From NCBI GenBank assembly GCA_035627615.1, contig DASPLL010000087.1, forward strand, positions 116,611 through 180,610: a DNA stretch of 64,000 nt. Reading direction: 5' to 3'. The notes beneath the pieces are model-generated. The model was given only the letters and a program-made list of their open reading frames with translations. It searched no databases and had not been told where the DNA came from. This DNA is from BRH-c25 sp035627615 (lineage in GTDB: Bacteria; Bacillota; Clostridia; Lutisporales; Lutisporaceae). Below are positions 36,468-44,797 of the stretch, in pieces. A program made the position numbers and the translations under genes. The first letter of the stretch is position 1, and every line of letters begins with the position of its first letter.

Positions 36468-37381
36468 TAAACAGGCTTAAATCTGCTTCAAGGAAGGTAT
36501 TGTTATCAGCTCTTATATTTCTGATATTTGTTTATATAACCGTGCTGCTTTGCAGCATCCCGGGAGATTTTACCATCACCCTTGAGGATGGCAGCTTAAC
36601 ACCTTCACATATAGGGATTTTTATCATCAAGGACGCCAATGAAAAGTTCATTTCATTACTGAAGCTTGATCTTGGCGGAACCGGAAGGGACAGCAAATCC
36701 CTGAACTACCTGGTTACAAAAACAATGAAAAACTCTGTTACGCTGCTTTTCGGGGGATTGGTTCTGGCAGTGATTTTTGGGATACCCAAGGGAATCGTGG
36801 ACAGCAAGCGGGACAGCACAAGCGGATCGAGCCTGAAGGTGCTGGGGACCATCATACCTATTTCGCTCCCGGATATAATGATTATTGCACTTTTGCAGCG
36901 TCTGGCAGTATTTCTGAATAAACAGGGGATAGAAATATTCAGGGTCGGGGGAAGCGGCACAATAAACCACATGCTGCTGCCTGTAATAGCCCTGTCTGTA
37001 CTTCCTGCATGCTATATCGCAAGGATAACTTCAATGTCGATTGATAGCTGCTATAAGCAGGACTTTATAAATGCAGCCATAGGAAAGGGTTGCTCCCGCA
37101 ACAGGATCCTTTGGAACCATGTTATGAGGAATGCCATGCCGTCAATTATAGACAGTCTGCCTGCAATCACTTCAATTATAATTGGAAATCTGCTTATGGT
37201 GGAGAGTGTATTTTCTTATCCCGGCCTGACTTATGCACTTGTTAACTTTTTTGCTGAATATGAGAGGGATGGTATAATAGCAAGCATTATTCTGATTGGA
37301 ATAATATACTTCCTTCTTGAAGCTGTCTTTAACCTGCTTAAGTGGATAGTAGTCAAGCCGCTCAGGGAGGGAAGCCTATGA
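36464..37381 (+). CDS. ABC transporter permease, DppB/OppB type
   Basis: 305 residues with an N-terminal membrane segment, a short external region containing SLLKLDLGGTGRDSKS, and five further segments. The EAA loop that docks on the ATPase is NAAIGKGCSRNRILWNHVMR. It starts at TTG 36464 after AAGGAGGAG and overlaps the preceding stop by 4 nt. It pairs with the next permease to form the channel. The external first loop is shorter than in many OppB proteins. The substrate is unknown. Confidence 0.85.
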   Translation: MINRLKSASRKVLLSALIFLIFVYITVLLCSIPGDFTITLEDGSLTPSHIGIFIIKDANEKFISLLKLDLGGTGRDSKSLNYLVTKTMKNSVTLLFGGLVLAVIFGIPKGIVDSKRDSTSGSSLKVLGTIIPISLPDIMIIALLQRLAVFLNKQGIEIFRVGGSGTINHMLLPVIALSVLPACYIARITSMSIDSCYKQDFINAAIGKGCSRNRILWNHVMRNAMPSIIDSLPAITSIIIGNLLMVESVFSYPGLTYALVNFFAEYERDGIIASIILIGIIYFLLEAVFNLLKWIVVKPLREGSL

Positions 37382-39747
37382 AGCCGGATCTGAATTTTAA
37401 TAAACTGAACATACCTTTGATACTAGGGGTCATTATCGTTGCTGCATTAATAACCGCAAGTATTTACCCGGAATTTTTCACCCCCTCCGATCCATATGGC
37501 CAGGAGAGGCTGGATTTTGTATTCATAGGAGGTGAACTGAATATTTTTGAGCCTCCGGTAAAGCCCTGCACAGAATATCCATGGGGCACCGATGCATATG
37601 GACGGGATATGAAGAGCCTGATATTCTATGGCTGCAGGCTTACACTGCTGACAGCGGTGCTGATAGCTGCAGGAAGGCTTATAATATCACTTCCCCTTGC
37701 CATATTGGCGGGGTATGGAAACAGACTGTCCATATGGTTCATAAGGCAGTTCGGCATAATGTTCAGCGCATTTCCATTGATAATTGTTGCCATGCTTTTG
37801 AGCAGGATCAAGCTCCTGGAGGATATTTTCAAGGAGCCTGTAAATGTAGTGGCCTATATCCTCATATTCTTCGGCTGGAGCCGGCTGGCGAACCTTCTTA
37901 AGGAAAATGTGGAGGAGATACTCAACCAGGATTTTATTGAAGGTGAGATAGCCATGGGGAAGAACAGGCTGGAGATTGCCCTGCAGAATATTATACCACA
38001 TCTGATCCCATCTATTGTTGTACTGATTTTCCTTGAAATAGCACAGGCGCTGCTGATGCTGTCGCAGGTCGGTGTATTCGGACTTATCATAAGCGGAGGG
38101 ACTATTGACGCAGCAGGAGACTTCCGCATTCCCTTTGAAGTGGAATGGGCGTCACTTTTGACAACACCCCAATGGCCTCTTTCCATAGGCAGGTATTGGC
38201 TTGTGCTTTATCCGGCGGCAGCTTTTTCCGTAAGCATAGTAGGGTTTAACCTTCTCGGGGAAGGATTGAGACTTGAACTTAATAAGAGAAGCTCCAGGAT
38301 AATTTCATGGATAAGAGGGATACCCGGTTTTCTTTCACCTGCCAGACTGATTTATGAAATCAGGAATATAGACGCCTACAGGGCAAATGTCAGAAGAAAG
38401 CTGGCATTTTATTCCGTAATACTTGTACTGGTTTTCTTCCCCCAGGCAGGCAGCAAATACAGGTTCGATACAGTAAATGCCATGAGTACCATCAATGAGC
38501 TTTCCAGGCCTGAGTATGCAGGAAGAAAAGCGGGAAGCGGCACCAACCGGCAGCTGGCGGAATATCTGGCCGGGAAGCTTAAGGCTTATGGGATTCAGCC
38601 TTACGATGGAAAATACCTTCATGAGTTTCCAATGGAAAAAGCCTTCAATATAAAAAGCTCAGCCCTTTCGGTGACCGGTGAAGCTTCAGGGATGACTGAG
38701 CTTGAGTTCAGAAAGGATTATTACATCGTATCTCCCGTTGATATAAACGGTACATTTGAATTCCAATATGTCACTATGAAGGATCTGGGGATATATCCCT
38801 TCGAAAGGCGTAATACGGAGCACCTGAGGGGGAAAGTACTAATCATTGACGTAAGAGGGCTTGACGGCATGACGGTCAGCAGGATTGTAGGACATATCAA
38901 TAAAAATGTAAGGCCTTTAGCGCTATTATACATTCTGGATTGGGAAAGTGAAGAGGTCATTAAGAAAGAGACTGTTGACAGGAGTGCCGCCGAGGATACA
39001 AGAACAATCAATATTGCAGTGTCCTCAAACAAAGGCGAGGAGCTTCTGAGAAAAGGAAAATCAGAGATTTCACTGAATATTGAATGCGAGTATCTCAATA
39101 ACCCCATAAGCACAAGCGTTGTAGGCTTTATTCAGGGAACAGATGAAAAATTAAAGGATGAATTTATAATAATAGGCAGCAGCTTTGATTCGGTCGGCGA
39201 TGATGAAAATATGAGGTATCCCTCCTCCATGGAAGCGGGAGGGACAGCTATTGAGCTTGAGCTTGCGCGGGTACTGGGAAGCAGTAAGGAAAGGCCGGAG
39301 CGGACTGTGATATTCGCATTCTGGGACAGCTCCCAGACAATAGAAAGGGGCTCCAGGCACTTCTTATATAAGTATTATAGGGTAGGATACAGGAAAGCAT
39401 TTTATATCGATCTGAAAAATTTCGGTTCTGAAAAGACAAGGAATCTGATTGTAGATACCACAAACACTCTTCCGAAGGAGTACCTTGCACAGAACTATAT
39501 CAAGGCTCTGAAGAAGCATGCAAGAAGGAATGATGTCAGGATAGTCTACGGGAAAGTAGGCTCGGCTGCTACTCAGGATATACTTAAATCGGATATGAAT
39601 TCTATTATTATAGACAGCGAAGGTATAGATGAGGAAATAAGAACGGCAAAGGACGATCTGGAGGGCATTGAGGCCGGTAAGCTCAAGGAACCGGGGCAGA
39701 TGCTGGTGGATACGGTTTATGATATGGTTTGCGGGGGTATAAGATAA
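37378..39747 (+). CDS. ABC permease (DppC type) fused to an inactive M28-peptidase-like domain
   Basis: 789 residues. Residues 1-310 are a DppC-type permease (GTDAYGRDMKSLIFYGCRL; EAA-like loop IEGEIAMGKNRLEIALQNII). An extra membrane segment near 340-357 (LAFYSVILVLVFF) should place the rest outside the cell. Residues about 365-789 look like an M28 aminopeptidase with a PA-like insertion (GKVLIIDVRGLDG). The metal-binding motifs are altered: the usual GAHYD is G600-SSFD, the DD site has SSMEAGG (616-622), and the EE pair is S652-Q653 in AFWDSSQTIERGS. The domain is thus probably a peptide binder rather than a protease. ATG 37378 overlaps the previous stop. No frameshift was seen at the junction. 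Confidence 0.85.
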   Translation: MKPDLNFNKLNIPLILGVIIVAALITASIYPEFFTPSDPYGQERLDFVFIGGELNIFEPPVKPCTEYPWGTDAYGRDMKSLIFYGCRLTLLTAVLIAAGRLIISLPLAILAGYGNRLSIWFIRQFGIMFSAFPLIIVAMLLSRIKLLEDIFKEPVNVVAYILIFFGWSRLANLLKENVEEILNQDFIEGEIAMGKNRLEIALQNIIPHLIPSIVVLIFLEIAQALLMLSQVGVFGLIISGGTIDAAGDFRIPFEVEWASLLTTPQWPLSIGRYWLVLYPAAAFSVSIVGFNLLGEGLRLELNKRSSRIISWIRGIPGFLSPARLIYEIRNIDAYRANVRRKLAFYSVILVLVFFPQAGSKYRFDTVNAMSTINELSRPEYAGRKAGSGTNRQLAEYLAGKLKAYGIQPYDGKYLHEFPMEKAFNIKSSALSVTGEASGMTELEFRKDYYIVSPVDINGTFEFQYVTMKDLGIYPFERRNTEHLRGKVLIIDVRGLDGMTVSRIVGHINKNVRPLALLYILDWESEEVIKKETVDRSAAEDTRTINIAVSSNKGEELLRKGKSEISLNIECEYLNNPISTSVVGFIQGTDEKLKDEFIIIGSSFDSVGDDENMRYPSSMEAGGTAIELELARVLGSSKERPERTVIFAFWDSSQTIERGSRHFLYKYYRVGYRKAFYIDLKNFGSEKTRNLIVDTTNTLPKEYLAQNYIKALKKHARRNDVRIVYGKVGSAATQDILKSDMNSIIIDSEGIDEEIRTAKDDLEGIEAGKLKEPGQMLVDTVYDMVCGGIR

Positions 39748-40724
39748 TGGGTAGCTTGTTTGAAGTAAAGGATCTGAAAACCTATTTCATGATAGACAGA
39801 CAGGAAATCAAGGCGGTAGACGGGGTGACCTTCAGCCTGGACAGGAACGAGACCCTTGCTATTGTCGGTGAGTCGGGAAGCGGGAAAAGTGTAACTGCAC
39901 TTTCGGCAATGCGACTTATAAAGCCTCCTGGAAAGACTGTAAATGGAGAGATACTGCTTGACGGCAAAGACCTGCTGCGGCTGTCGGAAAAGCAGATGAC
40001 AATGATCAGAGGGAACAGGATCTCAATGGTGTACCAGGAGCCTATGACCTCCCTTAACCCAGTGATTTCGGTAGGGGAACAGATAAGGGAAGCTATAACG
40101 CTGCACAAGCATTCCTCAAAAAGAGAGTCAAGAGAGCGGGCTGTAGAAATGATGAATCTGGTCGGCATCCCTGAAGCAAGGCTGAGATACAATGAGCTTC
40201 CTACGAAATTCAGCGGAGGCATGCGGCAGAGGATAATGATTGCAATGGCTATAGCCTGCGATCCGGATCTTTTGATAGCAGACGAACCTACAACAGCGTT
40301 GGATGTCACCATACAGGCCGAGATAATGGAGCTTCTGAGATCAATGAAGAATAAGCTCAGGATGTCCATGATACTTATAACCCATGACCTGGGCCTGGTA
40401 GCGGAAAATGCTGACAGGGTACTTGTGATGTACTGCGGCAAGATCATGGAGGACACATCTGTAGCGAGTCTGTTCAGAAATCCCATGCATCCCTATACCG
40501 TAGGATTGATGCAATGCATTCCCAGTATTGACACAAAGGTATCCAAGCTGAATGCTATACCCGGATATGTACCTCATCCGTCCCAGTATCCAACAGGCTG
40601 CAGGTTCAGCAGCAGGTGCAGCAGAGCAATGGATATATGCGGGAAAGAGCTTCCTGAGCTTGTTGAAATAGAGGAAGGACACAGGGTAAGATGCTGGTTA
40701 TATTCGAAGGGAGGAGAGGCATGA
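39747..40724 (+). CDS. Oligopeptide/dipeptide ABC transporter ATP-binding protein (OppD/DppD type)
   Basis: 325 residues. Walker A is GESGSGKS, the Q-loop region is MVYQEPMTSLNPV, the signature is FSGGMRQR, Walker B is LLIADEPTTALD, and the H-loop is LITHDLG. The C-terminal cysteine motif is GCRFSSRCSRAMDIC. ATG 39747 shares a base with the stop of the fusion permease. Together with the OppF-type ATPase it makes a complete, catalytically normal ATPase pair. Confidence 0.92.
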   Translation: MGSLFEVKDLKTYFMIDRQEIKAVDGVTFSLDRNETLAIVGESGSGKSVTALSAMRLIKPPGKTVNGEILLDGKDLLRLSEKQMTMIRGNRISMVYQEPMTSLNPVISVGEQIREAITLHKHSSKRESRERAVEMMNLVGIPEARLRYNELPTKFSGGMRQRIMIAMAIACDPDLLIADEPTTALDVTIQAEIMELLRSMKNKLRMSMILITHDLGLVAENADRVLVMYCGKIMEDTSVASLFRNPMHPYTVGLMQCIPSIDTKVSKLNAIPGYVPHPSQYPTGCRFSSRCSRAMDICGKELPELVEIEEGHRVRCWLYSKGGEA

Positions 40725-42022
40725 TGAATACCAGGTTAAAGTTAAGTGTGCTGATCGGAATAATTCTTTTGATATTTATTATAGGCTTGACAAGTTATAT
40801 TGCAGCTGTGCCGTCAAAGCACAGGAAGATAGAAATAAGCACCGCCCGGAGGAAGAACCTGGCCCAGACAGTAAATGCAGAAGGTGTTGTGGAGCCGAAC
40901 AGGAAGCAGGTGATAAAGCTGGATACAGCTCAAAAAGTACTGGAGGTACTGGCTGCTACCGGACAGGAAGTAAAAAAGGGAGATATGATATTGAGGCTGG
41001 ACAGCTCGGACAATCAATACAAGCTGAATGTCGAGGAAATAAATCTGAAGCTGGCGGAAAGAGAGCTGGCAAAGCTTCTGAGAGATGAGAAGACAGACAA
41101 GAAGGATGTGGAGTATTCCTACAGACAGGCGGAAATCGCTGCTGCTACAGCGGAAGCTGAGCTGACCTCCGCGGAGAAAACCCTGGCCGCCGACAAGGTG
41201 CTTTATGAAAAAGGGGCCATATCAAAGATCCAGTATGAGGAGTCGGAGGATAATGTCAGAAACAAGGAAAATGCATTGGCAGTCAAAGCCATGGAACTGG
41301 ACAGGGCTTACCAGACCATGGCAAATTTTGATCTGGACAAGGAAGAGCAGATATTTAAGCTGAAAAGTAATATAAGTCTTGTGCAGGAGAGTATAAACAA
41401 CTTGAAATCAAAGCTTGATGCCGAAACAAGGGCAAATATCGACGGCAAGGTCGTGAAGCTGGATATAGAGGAAGACCAGTACCCGACAGAGGAAAACTCC
41501 GAGATATTGATATATGATATGTCCAGATATATAGTGGATATAGAGCTTAAGCAGCAGGATGCCCTTTACATTAAAGAGGGCATGAAGGCGAAGATAAAAG
41601 TGAAGGGGATGGAGGAGAAGGAGTACAACGGCACTGTATTTGAGGTCGATGAGATCGCGACAGCTTCAACAAGCGGGAGAGATGACTCCAGGATAAATGT
41701 GAAGATGAGCATAGATGACCCTGATGAAAGTCTGAAAATCGGTTATGATGTAGAAGTGAAAATTGAACTGAATATAAAGGCAGAAGCGGTTGTTGTTGAT
41801 TTTGAGTCTGTCATAGAGGACAATGACGGGAAGAAGTATGTATATTGTGTTGAGAATGACCTGGCAAGAAGAAGGACAGTGAAAACGGGGATAGAAACAA
41901 GCTTTGAGGTGGAAATCACCGAAGGGATCATTCAGGGTGACAGGTATGTGGTAAATCCTCCTGAGGATATGCAGGAAAAGAATTCGATGAAGATCTGGGG
42001 TTGGAGGTATGAGTCAAAATGA
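40721..42022 (+). CDS. HlyD/MacA-like membrane fusion protein
   Basis: 433 residues. One N-terminal membrane segment (LSVLIGIILLIFIIGLTSY) is followed by a lipoyl-like half motif (AEGVVEPNRKQVIKLDTAQK). A long coiled-coil hairpin (about residues 110-240, LNLAERELAKLL-type heptads) is followed by a beta-barrel domain (VDIELKQQDALYIKEGMKAK). In Gram-positive bacteria such proteins work as extracellular adaptors of MacB-type ABC transporters. ATG 40721 follows GGGAGGAG and overlaps the previous stop; ATG 40724 is an alternative. It is followed at once by the MacB-like pair. Confidence 0.85.
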   Translation: MMNTRLKLSVLIGIILLIFIIGLTSYIAAVPSKHRKIEISTARRKNLAQTVNAEGVVEPNRKQVIKLDTAQKVLEVLAATGQEVKKGDMILRLDSSDNQYKLNVEEINLKLAERELAKLLRDEKTDKKDVEYSYRQAEIAAATAEAELTSAEKTLAADKVLYEKGAISKIQYEESEDNVRNKENALAVKAMELDRAYQTMANFDLDKEEQIFKLKSNISLVQESINNLKSKLDAETRANIDGKVVKLDIEEDQYPTEENSEILIYDMSRYIVDIELKQQDALYIKEGMKAKIKVKGMEEKEYNGTVFEVDEIATASTSGRDDSRINVKMSIDDPDESLKIGYDVEVKIELNIKAEAVVVDFESVIEDNDGKKYVYCVENDLARRRTVKTGIETSFEVEITEGIIQGDRYVVNPPEDMQEKNSMKIWGWRYESK

Positions 42023-42720
42023 TTCATGAGAACGCCAGAGTGCTTATAAGAACAGAGAGTATGAGCAAGTATTACAAACTGGAAAACGAGACCGGTGGTG
42101 CGGTAAAAAACCTTGATATGAGGATCCTGCAGGGCGAATTTGTAGTCTTGGAAGGCTTATACGGGAATCAGAAGGATGTATTTTTCAATTGCCTGGGGTG
42201 CCTGGAGAAGCCTGATGAAGGAAAGTATTTTTTTGATTATGAAAATATAGCCCTCGCCAGGGATGAAGTACTGGACAAAATAAGGAAAAACAAGATAGGC
42301 TACCTGTTCAGGGATTTCAAGCTTATTGCCGGGTTGACAGCGGCAGAGAACATTGGGATCCCTATGCATGGACTCAATATATCGAACAGGGAAAAAAGGG
42401 ACAGGATAATGAAAGCCCTGGAAGATCTGGGAATGGAGAAATACGCCGGGGTGAAGGTGAGTGCCCTTTCCGACGCCAGCAAACAGCTGGTTTCTCTGGC
42501 AAGGGCAGTTATAAACAATCCGCTCATGATAATTGCGGATGAACCTGCTGCAAGCCTGAACAGCAGTGAGGAGCACAAGCTTATGGAGCATTTGTTCCGT
42601 TTGAATAGAGAAGGTATCACCATAATATTGCACGCTCCCGGGAAAGCACTGACAGATTTATCACAGTGCAGACTGCTCTCATTTAACAACGGAAGGCTGC
42701 TGAAGGGAGGGCTTATATGA
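42019..42720 (+). CDS. Degenerate MacB/LolD-type ABC ATPase
   Basis: 233 residues in the LolD/MacB class (LTAAENIGIPMHGLNIS). The P-loop reads GLYGNQKD (46-53): the last glycine is Q51 and the Ser/Thr that binds Mg2+ is D53, though K52 is kept. The Q-loop glutamine is replaced by arginine (YLFRDFKL), and the LSGGQ signature is LSDAS (150-154). Walker B (IIADEP, E175) and the H-loop histidine H205 remain. ATP binding and hydrolysis are doubtful, so it may be a regulatory or structural subunit. The ORF is intact, overlaps both neighbours by 4 nt and keeps the family length, which argues for selection rather than decay. Confidence 0.85.
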   Translation: MIHENARVLIRTESMSKYYKLENETGGAVKNLDMRILQGEFVVLEGLYGNQKDVFFNCLGCLEKPDEGKYFFDYENIALARDEVLDKIRKNKIGYLFRDFKLIAGLTAAENIGIPMHGLNISNREKRDRIMKALEDLGMEKYAGVKVSALSDASKQLVSLARAVINNPLMIIADEPAASLNSSEEHKLMEHLFRLNREGITIILHAPGKALTDLSQCRLLSFNNGRLLKGGLI

Positions 42721-43889
42721 AAGCTGCGGTCTTAAAGGAAGGAGCCAGATATTTCTTATCTGCTTCAGGAATAATAATAGGTATTTTTATACTGACTGCA
42801 GTTCTGGGGATAGCTGAGGGAGGAAGGGCAGTACTTAATGAAAGCTTCCGGCAAAGCGGGCTCAGACTGTATGATATAGAAATCAGTGATAAGGGCGCTG
42901 CTTCAGAGGACTATCTGCTGCCGGAGGATGGAAGGCTGCTTGAGAGAAAAATGCCTGAGGTAAAAGGCACCATACCTGTATTGGAGCTTCAGGCACAGCT
43001 AAAGTCCTACAAAGCATCGGGATCCTCCCGGATATTGGCAGTTAATGAAAAATACCTGCGGTATGCCAACCTGGAAATGCTTGGGGGCAGCTTTATTAGC
43101 AGTGTAGATGTGCGGAAAGCAAATAAAGTTGTTATTATTGATGACCTTACTGCATTGGAGCTTTTCGGTACGAAAGACATAATAGAACAGAAGCTTGACC
43201 TGGTGGTAGGAGGCAGGAAGGTTGAATTTGCAGTCGCAGGAGTTTTCAGGAACTTCAACAGAAATATTGAAACATTGTTTGAGGAAGAGGTTCCCGGTAT
43301 GTGTCTTATTCCGGATAGTGTACCGGAGGAGGTCTCCTTTGATTTCGGCATGGAAAAGCTTATTGCCCTGGTAGACAATGGTGTGCATAAGGAAGAGGCG
43401 GCCATAAGACTTGCCCATGTGCTGGAAAAAGAGCATGGGGTAACGGAGGCGTACAGTATAACTGAATATGTACAGCTGTCCCAGGTATCGGCTTTTACAG
43501 ACAAATATCTTGTTTTTGCGGTGATAACAGCAATAGTGGGGCTGATATCAGGGGGCATAGGAGTGATGAACAGGATGCTCCTTTCAATACAGGAGCGGAA
43601 AGTGGAGATTGGACTGTACAAGTTTTACGGGTCAGGGATAAAAGAGCTTCAGTATGACATTGTATACAGAACGATGGTCATATGCCACGGCTTCGGTATG
43701 CTCGGTCTGCTATTGGGGATTCCGGCAGGAAATTTCATCGGAAGTTATATTAATATCCGTACAGGCTTTTCCCTTTTGACTATTTTTGTAACTATTACTG
43801 CTACAGCCCTTGTCGGTATCCTGAGCAGCTTACCCCCTGCATTAAAAATAAAGCAGGTTGATGCGGTGGGGGTAATCCGTGGAGAATGA
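42717..43889 (+). CDS. MacB/FtsX-like permease
   Basis: 390 residues. The first membrane segment carries SGIIIGIFILTAVLGIAEGG, the family signature. An extracellular MacB_PCD-like domain follows (about residues 35-255), then three C-terminal membrane segments (ITAIVGLISGGIGVMNRMLL; MVICHGFGMLGLLLGIPAG; IFVTITATALVGILSSLPPA). These permeases usually move or sense molecules on the outer side by mechanotransmission. The partner ATPase directly upstream is degenerate. It is the last gene of the operon and a strong terminator follows. Confidence 0.85.
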   Translation: MKAAVLKEGARYFLSASGIIIGIFILTAVLGIAEGGRAVLNESFRQSGLRLYDIEISDKGAASEDYLLPEDGRLLERKMPEVKGTIPVLELQAQLKSYKASGSSRILAVNEKYLRYANLEMLGGSFISSVDVRKANKVVIIDDLTALELFGTKDIIEQKLDLVVGGRKVEFAVAGVFRNFNRNIETLFEEEVPGMCLIPDSVPEEVSFDFGMEKLIALVDNGVHKEEAAIRLAHVLEKEHGVTEAYSITEYVQLSQVSAFTDKYLVFAVITAIVGLISGGIGVMNRMLLSIQERKVEIGLYKFYGSGIKELQYDIVYRTMVICHGFGMLGLLLGIPAGNFIGSYINIRTGFSLLTIFVTITATALVGILSSLPPALKIKQVDAVGVIRGE

Positions 43890-43899
43890 AGAAGTTCAT

Positions 43900-43939
43900 A
43901 AAAAGAGGTGCATATTAGAGTGATATGCATCTCTTTTTA
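43900..43939 (+). terminator. Terminator of the transporter operon
   Basis: AAAAGAGGTGCATAT (43901-43915) pairs with ATATGCATCTCTTTT (43923-43937) in a 15-bp stem with one G-U pair. The A/T ends make it usable in both directions. Confidence 0.88.
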
Positions 43940-44066
43940 TCATGTCTTCTTATTTTGCAACATTAATTTTGCGTATTTAGAAAAATTTAAAGGGAAAATT
44001 TGATTTTTTGAAGAATACTATAAAGATATTAATGAGACTTGATAAATCCCAAAGGAGTTGTAATAT

Positions 44067-44636
44067 ATGACAGAGAAGAAAAAAATAGGGGTTAACATAT
44101 TTGACGCCGAATATGTCATGGTTACGGAAAAACCTGAAGAATATGTTCTTGGGCTTGCAGATAAAGTTGATAAGATCATGAGAGAGATTGCGCGGGGCAA
44201 TTTCAGATATAATTCGACAATGGTGGCAGTGCTTACTGCGCTGAATCTGGCCGATACCCTGTACAAATCACAGGAGGATTACGCTGATGCTTCGGAAAAG
44301 CTTCAGAATATACAGGGTGAAATGCAGCGGCCTTTTGAAGAGCTTAATGAACTGAGGCAGGAACTGGAGGCAATCAAAGAGCAATATACCAAAACGCAGA
44401 GCGAGTATACAAAAGCACAGATCGAGCTGGGCAAGATAAGCAGGGAGTGGGCAAAAGCACAGGAGGAGCTGCGGGATCTGAGATGCGAGCTTGATGTTTC
44501 AAAGGAGACAATAAACGATGTGCAGGGCAAGCTGTTTGAAAACCAGATCGAGCTTCTGAAGACAAAAAAAGAGCTGGATGATGTAAAAATAAAAAGGATA
44601 GATAAAAACAGGAACAATAGGGTAAATAATATATAG
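44067..44636 (+). CDS. zapA: ZapA-like cell division protein with long coiled coil
   Basis: 189 residues. The first 75 match ZapA (KKIGVNIFDAEYVMVTEKPE; DKIMREIARGNFRYNSTMVA; LTALNLADTLYK). The rest is a continuous coiled coil (LNELRQELEAIKEQYTKTQS and so on), much longer than in the roughly 90-residue ZapA of Bacillus but common in Clostridia. ZapA binds and bundles FtsZ at the division site. The ATG follows AAAGGAG. The next gene, for a U32 protein, is a usual clostridial neighbour. Confidence 0.85.
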   Translation: MTEKKKIGVNIFDAEYVMVTEKPEEYVLGLADKVDKIMREIARGNFRYNSTMVAVLTALNLADTLYKSQEDYADASEKLQNIQGEMQRPFEELNELRQELEAIKEQYTKTQSEYTKAQIELGKISREWAKAQEELRDLRCELDVSKETINDVQGKLFENQIELLKTKKELDDVKIKRIDKNRNNRVNNI

Positions 44637-44648
44637 AAACGGGTTACG

Positions 44649-44667
44649 AGGTTTCGAGGCTGCGGGG
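44649..44667 (+). repeat. Short GC-rich dispersed repeat, copy 1
   Basis: The 19-mer AGGTTTCGAGGCTGCGGGG lies in the spacer after zapA and recurs exactly at 49459-49477. Around it are degenerate echoes (CGAGGCTTCGGG) up to about 44690. The spacer to 44797 then holds GC-rich sequence without an ORF. Confidence 0.6.
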
Positions 44668-44797
44668 TTTCGGGGCTACGAGGCTTCGGGAAAATTCGGG
44701 TATTCCTTATGGGTCTGGGAGGACGGGAACCGTGTCTTTCCGTGGTATCCGTTCTCAAGCCCCGGGGCCATGCAAAATATATTAGGATGTGAACTTA

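Noticed and set aside
37378..39747. The permease-M28 gene as an assembly artefact of two genes
   Set aside because: The reading frame is continuous, an additional membrane helix lies exactly at the junction, and there is no ribosome site or start for a separate second gene.
42019..42720. The degenerate ATPase as a decaying pseudogene
   Set aside because: It has no stops or frameshifts, normal length and coupled overlaps with both neighbours, which favours a retained function.
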